This document shows positions 10,627-23,836 of a stretch of DNA of 58,771 nt, piece by piece. Source of the stretch: Caecitellus pseudoparvulus (Eukaryota > Bigyra: Bicosoecida); assembly GCA_965644315.1 (NCBI GenBank), contig CBFFRQ010000023.1, forward strand, positions 1 to 58,771. Reading direction: 5' to 3'. A model generated the notes under the pieces. It searched no databases. It had not been told where the DNA came from and saw only the letters and a list, made by a program, of their open reading frames with translations. The position numbers were made by a program, and so were the translations under genes. How positions within the stretch are numbered: position 1 is the first letter of the stretch; every line of letters starts with the position of its first letter.

Positions 10627-11165
10627 CTAGGCTTCCGGCAATACCCACACACGTACTTTCGGAGTGGTGATAATAATCACGCCGGACTTGGCAGGGTTGA
10701 TGGATAGCCCCACCCGGGCTCCCACAGCTTTGACTTCCTGGAGCATGAGGTGGAGGGCAGTGGCAGATGTGGCAAGGCAGGCAAGGTCATCAGCATAGAG
10801 GGTGTGGCTGACGATGCCTGCTGGGGTTGGAATACCCACGCCAGGGATTCGTTCGTAAGCCATTTCACCTAGCCTGTGTGACAAGACATCCACGGCAATC
10901 TTGAACAGAGGCGGGGAAAGAGTTCCACCCTGTGGGACCCCATTTGTGATAGGTAGGGGCCTGCACAGACCGTGTTTAGTGTTGATGGAGACAGAGGCGC
11001 GGCTCATGTACTCCTTCACGAGAGTCAGGAGCGGGGTTGGCAGCCGGGCAGCCTCGAGGATCCCAGCCACAGCTCCGTGTGAGACCGAGTCGAAGGCACC
11101 CTTGAAGTCAACGAAGAGGACAAGGGCGTGGGAGGGTGAGCTGCGAGACCTGATGTATCCGTAGA
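10627..11165 (-). pseudogene. LINE-type reverse transcriptase core, truncated at both ends
   Basis: One minus-strand frame carries the reverse-transcriptase motifs in order: motif A LFVDFKGAFDSVSHG, motif B NGVPQGGTLSPPLF, motif C YADDLA and a motif D-like LSINPAKSG. There is no endonuclease domain before it and no thumb region after it. The frame starts abruptly at about 11165, where it meets the unrelated transposase remnant 11166-11740. The GVPQG.TLSPPLF form of motif B is that of non-LTR retrotransposons, not of DIRS/Ngaro elements. Confidence 0.75.
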
Positions 11166-11740
11166 CGGGCAGTTCTTTCCTCCGGCCACAGGGCCAGAGG
11201 TCGCAGCTGTTGGGCCTGCTGCACCCGCAGCTGCTGCGCTGACTTCTACAGATTCAGTCGTAGTCGCACCGTTCTGGAGCACGACATCCAATGTAGAGGT
11301 TGTGCTCCATAACTTCCCAGCGGTCAGGAGCGCCTTTACCGCCGCAAGTGCCTCCTGTTTGCCCGCAGGATGCCATACGCTGTCAAGTCCTGTTTTTCGG
11401 ACTCCGTTGATGACGATAGACCTGTCCATGTCCCCCAGTGCCACTACAACTGCCCGAGCCACCTGCAGTTGAAGCTGTGGGATAGACCGCACACTCAGTC
11501 CAGCCCTCCGCTGCCGGATCCGCCACTCACGGATTTTGCGTTCAACGCCGACCTTCAGCGCCTTGATGATTCTAACATGTGCAACCTGAAGGAAGCTCGT
11601 ACATCGGGCTGGGACAAATGCGAGCTGAATCCGCGAGTACCTGTCACGCAGCCAGAGCACCATCTCAGCACTTGCACCCGATACACCTACAGCGCCACCA
11701 GTGTCTGCCGGTACCCCGTGGGCGTTTGCCACGGAAAAGG
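11166..11740 (-). pseudogene. DDE transposase C-terminal half (copy C)
   Basis: Minus-strand fragment homologous to copies A and B: ARCTSFLQVAHVRIIKALK, then VINGVRKTGLDSVW and an Ala/Thr-rich tail. The knuckle cysteines are not present in the retained part. The residues usually reading DVS.NKPFK are substituted, so it is decayed. It is cut on the left by the reverse transcriptase fragment and on the right by the tyrosine recombinase, so three element types are stacked here. Confidence 0.55.
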
Positions 11741-12720
11741 AGCTCGCGGTAACGGTGCTGGTTCTGTTCTCAGGAGGCAGTGAACTGGAGCTGGTTCGCC
11801 AGGTGGGACGCAGCGTACGCACTCTGTGGCGTGTTGTGCGTCGTGTTGTCACATGCTTGTGCGTTTTGGGCGCCCCCAAGTACATAAGGTGGCCAGCATC
11901 CCTCGATGAATGGCAGGTGGCTGAAGAGTTCTTCGCAGCTAGCAAGGGTAGGATGGTGGGCCCGCTGCGGGCAAGTAAGGTTATTGAGTGGGCCCGACAC
12001 CAAGTGACGACGGGAGCTTGCTCGTCGTGGTCGGCTGGCGACAAGCTCAAGGCCCTGCTGGCCGCCGTGAACTCATGGTGCATCCCCGTCGAGAGCCTGA
12101 GCAGGGTGGGCATGACGCTCACGAAGGCGCTGGCCAGGATGAAACCGAGCCCACCGGTGCAGCACCGTGAACACGTGCCCATGAGCAAGCTTCGTAAGAC
12201 GGTGGACGCTCTGGGCGGACGCCCCAAGCTATAAGCCTGCCTGCTGATTGGATTCTGGGCCATGATGCGCGCTGGTGAGCTGCTACACCTGGAATGGGCC
12301 GACATCACCTTTACAAGACGCGACGGCGTATGGGTGGTGACGGGCAGGCATGGGGACAAGACGCATCACCACCAGGACAGGCAATGATCCGTCCCCAGTT
12401 CCCCAGAGAGGGCGCGCGCGTTCGATCACCTCCTGGCGGAGGCAGTCCGAGGAAAAGGCCGCGTGCTCTCGACCCAGGACGGGGCGGACATAACCGCAGC
12501 GTTGAAGGCGCACACCGGGGTCGGCCTCGGAGGCCTGCGGTCAGGCTGCCACAGGTTCTGGGTCCAGCAAGGGCTCCCAGCAGCGGCCATCCACCAACAG
12601 GGAGGGTGGGCCCCGACCTCGAACGTTCCCAGCCTCTACTACTGGGGGCGGTCCGGGGTAGGGTACAGTCTGCTGCGGGACGCCATGCGGGGCAATAGGC
12701 GGCCCAGTCAGGACTCGGGT
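11701..12720 (+). pseudogene. tyrosine recombinase with two in-frame stops
   Basis: A single plus-strand frame broken only by TAA (12232-12234) and TGA (about 12385). The N-terminal part is helical and contains WSAGDKLKALLAAVNSWC, a typical SAM-like arm. The catalytic part gives box I GFWAMMRAGELLHLEWADI (first catalytic arginine), then LGGLRSGCHRFWVQQGL with the second arginine, GGW in the place of the usual GH, and a terminal SLYYW carrying the tyrosine. The frame has suffered no indel over 1 kb, so inactivation is recent or read-through occurs. Such recombinases are carried by Ngaro/DIRS retroelements and Cryptons. No reverse transcriptase of that type adjoins it. Confidence 0.7.
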
Positions 12721-13308
12721 CGCAGCGAGGCTTCCTCACGGACAGGGGGCACAACAAAGTGGGGGGGTACTCAGAGGACCGGGTCCCTGAGCTCCACCCC
12801 TCCGTCCGGCACCGCACGGCCAAGGAGAGGAGAGGATTGCCCTCCCCGGCGTCGACCGATGGCCAACACCGGTCAGTGGCCCCCCTGGGGGGGGGGGAGG
12901 GGGGGCAAGATGCAAGGGTAAACGATGTGAGATGTACGCCTTAACACCTTGGGGCCACCTGGTATGGGAACCCGCCGACTGCAGCACGCCGGTGCGGAGC
13001 GCGGGGTCACTGTGGTGTCGGGCGATCTGGCAAGGATGCATTGACAACAATGCATTCTAATACCACACCACCCGCTCGAGCGTTCAGAAGAACTTCCCTG
13101 TGCCGGAAATTCTTACATTTCGTTCCAAGCATTCTCTTGCAAGTCGCACACCAGCACCTCTCGCCCTCCCTCTGCCGCCTCGAGTTGCATAGAGAGTGCC
13201 GAGTACTGGTATCCGTCCTGGGAGGACGCTCAGGGCGAGTGCCTCACCCTGCACGAGGTGAGGCGCCGCCAGAGCGAACGCTTCGCTGCGGTCTAGGACT
13301 TTTCTTCC
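12721..13308. other. tail of the recombinase region; no gene
   Basis: The recombinase frame stays open to 12921 but becomes low-complexity Pro/Arg/Gly sequence with long G runs. An 8-bp hairpin (ATGCATTG, ACAA, CAATGCAT) lies at about 13036-13055. Nothing else is recognised. Confidence 0.4.
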
Positions 13309-13875
13309 GTGGACACCCCCTTTGAATTTTTCAAGCTACTGGCGTCTTCCAAGGAGCAGTCTCTCAGCAGAGATCATGCGAAGCAAATCGGCAGCCCACT
13401 CGAGCCATGCGACACGCGCACGATGGAGGCGTTGCAGGCCATGTTGGACATCGCCAGAGAGCTGCTCGGAGTACTCCGCGACCACGCATACAGCCTTGCG
13501 CGAGATGTACCGCAGCTTCTAGTGGACGCGAAGTGGCATACGCTAGGTTGCCCGCAGCTGTACATCGTTGCAGCCGTGCTAGGGCCGATGTGGACCTACC
13601 TGCGAGGGGAGGACGGCTGCGCCATAAGCTGGGGCTTCGTCACGAGGGCATTCCGGGACTCAATGATGAAATGCCAGGAGAACCTGGCGGAGAAGATAGA
13701 AGAACGCGTTGAAGAGGCCCTGCATGCACGTTCACTCCCTGTTGCTGTTACTGCTGCTGCTGGTGCCACTGCAACGCACTCTGTCGCGATGGACAGTGGC
13801 ACGGAAGGCCAGGTGGGGGGCACCAAGCGCCCACGTGACACACTCGGAGGGTTTTCATGGCTTGCCTACGAATGA
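13309..13875 (+). CDS. unknown 188-residue protein
   Basis: An uninterrupted ORF. Hydrophobic helices (LLGVLRDHAYSLARDVPQLL and PQLYIVAAVLGPMWTYL) are followed by an acidic/basic helix, an Ala-rich stretch and a possible nuclear localisation signal GGTKRPRD near the C terminus. There is no recognised domain. It sits in repeat-rich DNA, so it is more likely an orphan or element-borne protein than a host gene. Confidence 0.3.
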   Translation: MDTPFEFFKLLASSKEQSLSRDHAKQIGSPLEPCDTRTMEALQAMLDIARELLGVLRDHAYSLARDVPQLLVDAKWHTLGCPQLYIVAAVLGPMWTYLRGEDGCAISWGFVTRAFRDSMMKCQENLAEKIEERVEEALHARSLPVAVTAAAGATATHSVAMDSGTEGQVGGTKRPRDTLGGFSWLAYE

Positions 13876-15758
13876 GCTGCCTTGGCCGACCCCGTGCACG
13901 TGCCCAGCAACTGGGGCGGCGAAGGGTTTCACTTCAAAGGACGCGTGAGCGGTACCAAACGCTGCCAAAAGAGCCGGTCAAGGTGCAGAATCTGACCGCC
14001 AAGGGGTTCCTATGTTTCTACACCCCGCCAATGTTGCAGTAATACGAGCTCGAGCCTCTGAGGACACAGGAGCACCCCGCGTTGAAGGGACTGCGTCTCC
14101 GCGTAGGGCTCAGGTGCACACGGAAACTACATTATCCGTTGTAGCAACTGAACGAGCAGCAGCTGCGGAACTTGCTCCTTTGCCAAAGGAAAATGGTGCA
14201 CCAAAAGTACGCAAGCGTCAGGCTTTGCTTCCGAAGGATCTGCTGCAATCGTTGAGGCGAGACTTCGTCGAGGCTTGTATGAGCCACGGGTTGTCCATAG
14301 ACCACTTGACAGTACCCCCCTTCCTTTGCCCCCGAAGAACCCCCTTCTGCCGGGTGGCAGGCACCTTGGCAGCCTCTATATCCTCCATGGAGGTGGTCAC
14401 ATGGTCAATCACATCGTGCGGGACCTGTCCACCGCTTGCGTCGGCGCGCCGGTTCGAGAATGTGGCCAACTCAGCCGCCTGCAATTCCTTAGGCTCTGGC
14501 ATACCCTTGCCTGCCTCCTTGGTTGTTTGGATTACTTCCAGCTCCGCCCTCTTCCTCGTGTTGCGCCAATTGGAGATGGCAGACCTGGATGGCGTAGGCA
14601 GCTCATGAAGTCTGAAATGCTTCGAGCTGCGAGCGACAACGTCCCTGACCGAAGGGCCCACAGTGCTGTCCAAGCACTCCAACTTGATCTCAGCAGGAAT
14701 GTCATAAGTCCCCTGGGCAGCTCACTTGATAGTCTGGGGGCTTGCGAGTGTCTGTGCAGATTCCTTTTCCGCACGCACTTGATCCAGAGCTCGTAGAGTT
14801 GCTCTGCGGCGCTCTGACACGCGCCGTATTTCTTCGACTTCAAACTGATGCCCAGTCTGTGCGCGAGATGTGACAAATCGCATCATGATCTGCGGCGAGG
14901 TTGCGGCGTTGCTATGGGCCGATGTCTAGAACGCCACCAGGCCTCAGATGAAAGCCAATCCGCCCATCCGATCCACACTGCTCAACTAATTGACACGATG
15001 ATGATTGATTATTTGAGCGCAAAATGAAAAAGTGCACAAAAATTCCAGCCTAGGTGAGTGTTAATGTGAATAGAGACAAAACAACGGACAGTTTGATGAT
15101 CTTTCGATTGCCAAGATTGAACAATAGCGAACGCTTTTGTCTACAACGACCCTACGTTACTGTACCCTCACGAACACCCAGACGATAAATTGCTCCAGAC
15201 ATTCTCCACGCGCTTGCCTTGTTTCCAAAGGCAGCCCAGGTCGATGACGGCATCAAGGTGGCGAACTCCTTCTTGTCGGGGTGCGACTGCACCCCATTCT
15301 TGGACGGTGTTTGTTACAGGACACTGTTCGTAGAGGCCAACGGAATTGGGCCCGCTGAGTCATGGCGCACCAATGATGGGCAGAGGCTGTGGCAGCTTGT
15401 CTCGTGCCGCCGGCACCAGCAGCACACCGTGGTGATGGGCTGCCAGCTGTCCAGAACACACCACCACTCCCCAAGTCAGGACTTGCACTGTCATCGTTGT
15501 CTTCTTCATCACCCATGTCACGACCTCGTCTACAGGCGGCGTCAGGAAGACGTGTAGTGCTTGACGCATCACAGCGCTTCACAGTGCGGAAAGGCAAACG
15601 ACCCGAAAGCTTCCAGTTGTTCCTTAGCGCTTGTCTTCATCCCCCTGACGATGCTTGCCGCAAGGGCAGCAGTCCAGAGTTGTCTGGATGGTGTTGGTTC
15701 TGCCGGGGAACATGAGGGAATAGCTGAGCTGCGCCAATGCACGGGCCTGCAGCGGGTT
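13876..15758. other. low-GC stretch with one possible DNA-binding fragment
   Basis: A minus-strand frame at 14218-14720 contains a segment RLHELPTPSRSAISNWRNTR with helix-turn-helix-like spacing, followed by a charged helix. It may be the N terminus of another lost transposase. From about 14990 to 15190 the sequence is AT-rich with no ORF of note. Confidence 0.25.
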
Positions 15759-16772
15759 TCAAGGGGACAAGGAGCCACTGTCAGCGATCGACAGCAGCAG
15801 CCCCCGCTTGCAGTCCTGGTCTTCGGGAAGCAGGAGCAGCGTTGGTCGATTGCTGTTTTCTGTAGCCTGCAATACTCCATCGACGGTTGCTTCATGGTGT
15901 GCTTGGGTTGTGGTGAAGGACTTGCGCTCGCTCACGAGCCGGCTTGCTATCCAGCAGCTCCGTAAGGCGAGGGCAGACACAGTTCGTGCAACACCCGGAA
16001 AGAAGGGTGCGTCTGATGCACAAGCCCGGGTTTTTCTCCGAACGGTTGAATATCGGGGAGGACGGAGGCTCGCCCTTGCGTGGCCATCGCCGGCGATGTG
16101 GCGCCTCGCTCGGGCGAGACGCATGCTGTTCGTTTTCGACACTGCTTGTGCAAGGGCTCCTGTATCTTGGTCATGTATACATTTGGAGAGGGCCTCTTGA
16201 ACTACGACGAATGCCGCCTCATCCGGTTGGGCTGGCAGAGCACAGATGGTGGGCGCTCTATACCCATGCACTTGTGTGTACGAACAGGCCACAGCTGCAG
16301 GCATGTATCTGGGAAGCCGGCGTCCAAGGGTGGAAGTCCTTTGTGGTCCGTGTCCTTGAAAAGACTCGGCTAGGATCCAAAGTCTACCATCTTTGAATGC
16401 TGTCCTGGCTCCTGCTTTCACAGCCTTCTGGTATGCATGCCAAACTTGGAGTTGTCGTGCTCGGTTGTCAGCATGACATGCTCTTTGAATACGTACAGTT
16501 TGACGTGAGATGCTACTTCGGGTGATCAACAGCACATGTCCAATGCAAGGGCCGCCAGCAGGCGAGTGTGCCACTGTGTGCAGCTCTCGTTCAACTCCTG
16601 CCTCTCCGAGCTCAGTGCTGAGTGGGACCAAGAACCCCCAAATGCGGTCTGACCACTGAGCAGGGCCTTTCGAGGTACACTTCATGTCCATACTGATCAC
16701 ACAGTGTGCCGGCACTTGGGCGATGTTCTTGGGCGTGGTGGATCGAGTGCTAAGACGCTGGTTCAAATGCAT
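15759..16772 (-). pseudogene. unknown protein fragment related to 9682-10008
   Basis: A 337-codon minus-strand frame. Residues about 40-130 (SDRIWGFLVPLS, SPAGGPCIGHVLL, then a basic helical segment) resemble the ORF at 9682-10008 in the order of motifs. The rest has no recognisable domain. The frame may be partly a chance reading. A mobile-element origin is inferred only from its being repeated. Confidence 0.25.
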
Positions 16773-17871
16773 TTCACTGGAATGAGTCGATGAGACATGA
16801 AAATCGGCACAAAGGCACGCCGTGGCGAGGGGTGAGAGATGATGGTTGCAAGCATGGGATCGGTGTCTGTCGTTCTACGTCAAATGCATTGGCGCCGTGA
16901 GTGCAGCTTGGAGAAGAGCAGCTGATCGGCAGCTCACCCACTGCGCAAAGTGTTTGAAGGGACGGCACAAATATTTGAGGATGTATTCAAGTTTATTCAT
17001 TTTCCCTTGTGGTGGTGTCAGATATCGAGCCCACCTGCAGCTCCCTCTGTGTGTGTATGACGAAGTTGTGCTCGAGGCCAAGTCCTCCTTTGACCGACCG
17101 ACCCAAGCACCATCGCGTGATCAGGGTGAATGCAATTCAGAACTGAGCTTGCAAGCTGTAGCCAGTACAGTGTGTTGCCCTGCTTGGCCAACCGGAGTCC
17201 ACGCCGGCGCGGTTAAAGTTCGTACCACTGGTTGTAAAGCAATGATGGGTCTCTTCTTGCAACATATTGCAGATGTGTTTTGTGGTGTATCCTTGTTTGC
17301 TGCGGCTCGTGCGTTCGGGAGTGAGTCAGCACACTGCAAACCCGATCCGCAAACTGGTGCATACCCGCCTTGGCGATTCGGCCATCAACCTACTCCGCGG
17401 ATCGAACGCGCTTATTCTCCAACATAGTCCGGACTTTTGCTGCAGCAACGACAGTCTCCACGAGGTAAACAATTTGGCTCTCCCTGCGAACTGTATACCT
17501 CATAGTTCCAAACCGTGTTCTGATTCTGTGGCTGAAGCTCTTGATGTGGTGTGTGGCATTCTCAACACCTGTCCAGAGCTACGTAGTCATCCTACTTCGC
17601 ATCTCACAAACAAGTGTGATATCAGCAGCTGCGTCAAGCTGTTTCACTGAAAGGGGGCTAGCACTCGCTTCACAGCTTCGCAGACAAGCTATCGCTGGGC
17701 TGTCAGAGACTCGCAAGGACGTGCTAGATGAAGTTCGCGCCGCAATGGCGAACGCACCACCAGTCAGCACGCCCAGCACGAGCATGCGGAGGGCAAGCGC
17801 CGGCGCGCTAGCGCGCCGGAAACTGCGCCTGAGGCCACCCCCCAGCCGCATTCGCTGGAGGAGGCGCTAGC
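16773..17871. other. no recognisable gene
   Basis: Short ORFs only. ATGCATT/AATGCAT-type words appear at about 16767 and 16881. Confidence 0.4.
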
Positions 17872-19146
17872 ATGGTTCATGGCTCCAAGGAAGCAGCATC
17901 CGCGGTCCGGTGCCGAACACTCGACTCCTTGTTTTTGTGGGATTCGACATCATGCAAAGTGCTGGCCTACAAGCCTGATGTGCGGTCCTTCGAGTTCCCG
18001 GACGAAGAAGATCGGGGGAACTCTTTCAGCTTTGCATTTGATGCGCGCTCTGGGAATCCTGTTGTCGACCTTGGAACATTCTCCAACCCTCTCGCCGAGA
18101 GCCTCCTGTTTCTGGAAGATCAGCAGCAGGGCGAAGGAGGAGCGCACGCCGCTGCCGGAGCTGGTGCGGCCTGCTCCGCCCAGCACGCCACGCAAGCAAC
18201 AGTTGCGTGCATTGCCCTTCCAGAACATACTCGAGTGCTGGTTGGAGACTCCAAAGCCTTCAAGGGCAAGCTCACTCAGCTTGTGGCCGGTTTCGGAGGC
18301 GAGCCGCGCGTTCTGCTGCGCTTGGTTGGCGACCTCAAACGCTGCGAACACCTGGATGCAGAAGAGACTCTCAAGGTGGTCAGTGAACTTGTCGCTGATA
18401 TCATCAAGGAACGAAGCAAGTCCTTGAAGCAACACTTGGTCGAGTGGCTGGGTTCGCGGGCAGGAGGAGACGCCAAGCTGCCACTCAAGAACCTGCTGCG
18501 GCTGGTGGCAGACGCCACTGCGCCAAGCCCGCAGTATCCATACTTGCGCCGATGCACTGAGAGCCCCTTTCGTGGGTCTGATCTTGCATTCAGAATCGCA
18601 ACTCATGCGATGCTCTCCTTGTCCGGAGAGGTTTCGTGTGGGGCGTCCCAGGACCACCTTGACGATATGTGGGCAAGCAACATGGTCGAGGGAAACGCTC
18701 CCATAGTAACTGACCTTTTCGAGAGCCAAGTTGGCGTGCTGCTCTACATGGGCTTATTTGGTGGATTGCACGTGAATTTGACAGAGCAGGCGGAGGAGCT
18801 CGATCTGCATGAGGCGTGGGCCAGTGGGAGCTTCTTCGAAGGTATGCAAGCCGCTGCGCACAGCGAGCGCATCCTCGAACGCTTGGGCTCGACGAAGGAC
18901 TCCAGCGGCATCAACCAAGATCATATCACCACGCTGCATGAACTGAAAGTCAACCAGGTGCTCTTGATTCACACCCAACGCAACTTTCCTGGTGTTGACT
19001 TCTTGGCCTTCAAATGGGTCAAGCGGGGTGAACGCATGATCCTTCAAGTCGCCATTGTGGAGGGGACGACGTCGACGCTTCCCGACCATGCCGGAAAGCG
19101 AAGACCTTGCGCACGCGGTGCGGACCTGCGCCAGGTTTGCATGTGA
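17872..19146 (+). CDS. Crinkler/RHS-like protein, 3' end possibly frameshifted
   Basis: A 424-codon ORF from an ATG. The middle contains GFGGEPRVLLRLVGDLKRC, reminiscent of the SGG.PR segment after the P-loop ATPase of Crinkler-RHS proteins. Near the C terminus, QVLLIHTQRNFPGVDFL followed by ERMILQVAIVEGTTSTLPDH matches the NFP.VD...LFQVTVS..HP pattern of their nuclease-like domain. No Walker A motif is visible, so the N-terminal ATPase is missing or never existed. After TTSTLPDH the frame ends quickly, while another frame (19055-19411) stays open, consistent with a frameshift. In other protists such genes are multicopy and tied to retrotransposons. Confidence 0.4.
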   Translation: MVHGSKEAASAVRCRTLDSLFLWDSTSCKVLAYKPDVRSFEFPDEEDRGNSFSFAFDARSGNPVVDLGTFSNPLAESLLFLEDQQQGEGGAHAAAGAGAACSAQHATQATVACIALPEHTRVLVGDSKAFKGKLTQLVAGFGGEPRVLLRLVGDLKRCEHLDAEETLKVVSELVADIIKERSKSLKQHLVEWLGSRAGGDAKLPLKNLLRLVADATAPSPQYPYLRRCTESPFRGSDLAFRIATHAMLSLSGEVSCGASQDHLDDMWASNMVEGNAPIVTDLFESQVGVLLYMGLFGGLHVNLTEQAEELDLHEAWASGSFFEGMQAAAHSERILERLGSTKDSSGINQDHITTLHELKVNQVLLIHTQRNFPGVDFLAFKWVKRGERMILQVAIVEGTTSTLPDHAGKRRPCARGADLRQVCM

Positions 19147-19561
19147 CCCTCAGCGGGGCTGGCAAGCCTGGCCGTCCGAGAATCTGGCCGCCTGGCAGAC
19201 GGCGCGCCAGCTGCCGCAGGATGTCACCGTCGGGCAGCTTGTCCAACACTGCCGTGACAGGGGCTGGTTGGATGAGCCGGCGGCTAAGATGGTCGCGTTC
19301 TTCCCATGGAACGCCGGGGCCGAGGGCTGGGGGAAGTGGGGCTCAGCTGATCCGCCAGCTGAGCAGCCTGCCTGTTCCGCTGGCAGCGCAGAGGCTCAGC
19401 ATCTGCGCTAGGGGACATTGCCTTCATCGCCTTAGTGACCAGCTGCTTCCTTGCCAGCTGTTTATGTTGGAGCACGCGTTTTACCGCACTACGTACCTCC
19501 TGGCACGCGTCTTGCACCTCGTCCAAAGTGGCCCCCTCTAGCAGGACCTTGGCGTAATTCC
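19147..19561 (+). other. possible out-of-frame tail of the Crinkler/RHS-like ORF
   Basis: The frame 19055-19411 (PESEDLAHAVRTCARFACDP and a Trp-rich segment) has coding-like composition and directly continues the preceding ORF in another frame. No independent gene is recognised. Confidence 0.25.
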
Positions 19562-19963
19562 AAGGATCTGGAGCTTCGGCAGCTGCTGAATGCGCTGCAG
19601 GGGGCCGTGGGCGTGTTGCTGCGCTTCACGCATGGGAGAGCAGTGCCTTGGCCTCGCGACGCGTGCTGCCTGGCCCAGTGGATGGCTCGAGCGGCCACCC
19701 TGTTCCAGATCTTCAGCAATGAACTCAGAAGACTGGGCCGGGTGGCCCAGCCACTCACCTTCACCAAGCTACATATCGCGCAACAGTTGGTGCTCGACAT
19801 GCATTGGTTCGGTAGCCTGGAGGCGGTCGATACCGACAACGGCGAAACTCTACACACGCGGATCAACCGCGTCCTCCGCAAGATTCACCGTGGAAGGCAG
19901 GACGTCCTCTCCATGCTGGCGGAAAGGGTCTGCCTCATGCAGGCCATGAGCTGCGTGCGGTGA
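19562..19963 (+). pseudogene. possible Plavaka/CACTA-type transposase C-terminal remnant
   Basis: Part of the frame 19451-19963. The stretch FTKLHIAQQLVLDMHWFGSL, then DTDNGETLHTRINRVLRKIH and a Gln/Asp-containing helix resembles the C-terminal region of Plavaka-type transposases, where KxH, a short loop, a GS/GA..NxNTE..H core and a K..YR.TN.KD..xQM helix occur in this order. No catalytic core is present. The identification rests on pattern order only. Confidence 0.3.
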
Positions 19964-20018
19964 TGATTACCTCCAGCTCTTGGCGACTCTGCGCCAAGGT
20001 GGGGAGCTCAAGGCTGCG

Positions 20019-20618
20019 CTAAGGGGCTGCTGGCGCCGATGCTCTGATAGCTTCAGCGGCTTCAGCCCCTTGCTTGTGCTCTTCAAGCACCCGAGCCACT
20101 GCTGCTGAGTATGTCGCTGGGTCGAGGGCAGCTGCCTGGATGCCATGCAGCTGCTCTCCTAGCCCAGCGGCCAAGTCGTAGCCAATGCCCGACATACCGT
20201 TGGCATTTTGCATGGACGCGAGGTGCTCAGCGGCATTGGGAATGGCTTGGACGAGATGAACCCAAGCCTTTGTCAGTTTGAAGTTGGTGTCAGCGATGGC
20301 CCCCACCCCCACGGCGAAGACAACTACATCTGAATACGGTACCAAACCGTACGACGATGATCGTGTGCCAGGGGTGGGGGGCAGCTTGGTGGGAGTAAGC
20401 GTCAGGGAGAGCTGGTCGCCGGCCTCGACGTGTCCGGTGAAGAGGTGCTCGGCCAGCACAACCTCGCCTGGGCGTGCGCCGACAGAGCGGGCAAGCTTGG
20501 TGCGGCAGGCCCTAGACAGGACAATGTCAACAATGTCTCGCTGGGGCGACTCTTGGTACACTTCAAATGGGACAGGTGGGGGGGGCTGTCTCTCCCCGTC
20601 GATCTCAAGCTCAAGCAT
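20019..20618 (-). CDS. unknown 199-residue protein
   Basis: An intact minus-strand ORF opening with MLELEIDGERQ and rich in Ala, Pro and Val. It contains LFTGHVEAGDQLSLTL, a beta-type segment, and an Ala-rich helical C terminus. An in-frame stop lies just upstream, so the start is well bounded. No family is recognised. It lies between transposon debris and the gene-dense block. Confidence 0.3.
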   Translation of the reverse strand: MLELEIDGERQPPPPVPFEVYQESPQRDIVDIVLSRACRTKLARSVGARPGEVVLAEHLFTGHVEAGDQLSLTLTPTKLPPTPGTRSSSYGLVPYSDVVVFAVGVGAIADTNFKLTKAWVHLVQAIPNAAEHLASMQNANGMSGIGYDLAAGLGEQLHGIQAAALDPATYSAAVARVLEEHKQGAEAAEAIRASAPAAP

Positions 20619-20956
20619 TGCCGTCGCCTTCAGGCCTTCAACGGCAAGGTCCAGGGGGCTGACGAACTATGCGGTTCAGCAGAGTGGGCGGCTCACCGGT
20701 GTGCCAGGGCTTTATGGGCCACCAAGTGAATGCTGACCAACGGGACCACGATGGAGTGGTCCAGTCAGATTCAAAAGCTTGAATGGGCCTCGGCAAGAGC
20801 CAACGCAAGCCCCCAGGCACAAGAGGGGGGTGGGATACATGAATCTATGCACCCCAGTCTCCCAGCACGACGGGGGCGGCTCCCAAGCGAACAGAGGCTG
20901 AGACGACAGCCCAGTTCGGCGGCAAGAGGCCCGGGGGAAGCCCCCCTTTGTGTTCT

Positions 20957-21048
20957 CCGCCAAAACACAGTGAGAATATTCTTGCGTAGAGGACTACAAT
21001 ACATTCAATAGTCCTCTATACAAGATTACCCTCACAATGTCTTGGCGG
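20957..21048. repeat. 92-bp foldback (inverted repeat)
   Basis: Two 40-bp arms (20957-20996 and 21009-21048) are reverse complements at 32 of 40 positions, with a perfect innermost 10 bp (TAGAGGACTA) and a perfect outermost CCGCCAA, around a 12-nt loop. The arms are AT-richer than the flanks. The structure is consistent with a tiny foldback element or a hairpin-RNA precursor. Confidence 0.7.
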
Positions 21049-23794
<2,746 letters not shown>

Positions 23795-23836
23795 CAAACA
23801 CAAAAACACCTCCCTTGCAATGCATGCCTGCTGCCT

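Noticed and set aside
11741-12359. N-terminal 200 codons of the minus-strand frame over the recombinase
   Set aside because: Shadow of the tyrosine recombinase on the other strand; only the part below 11740 is transposase-like.
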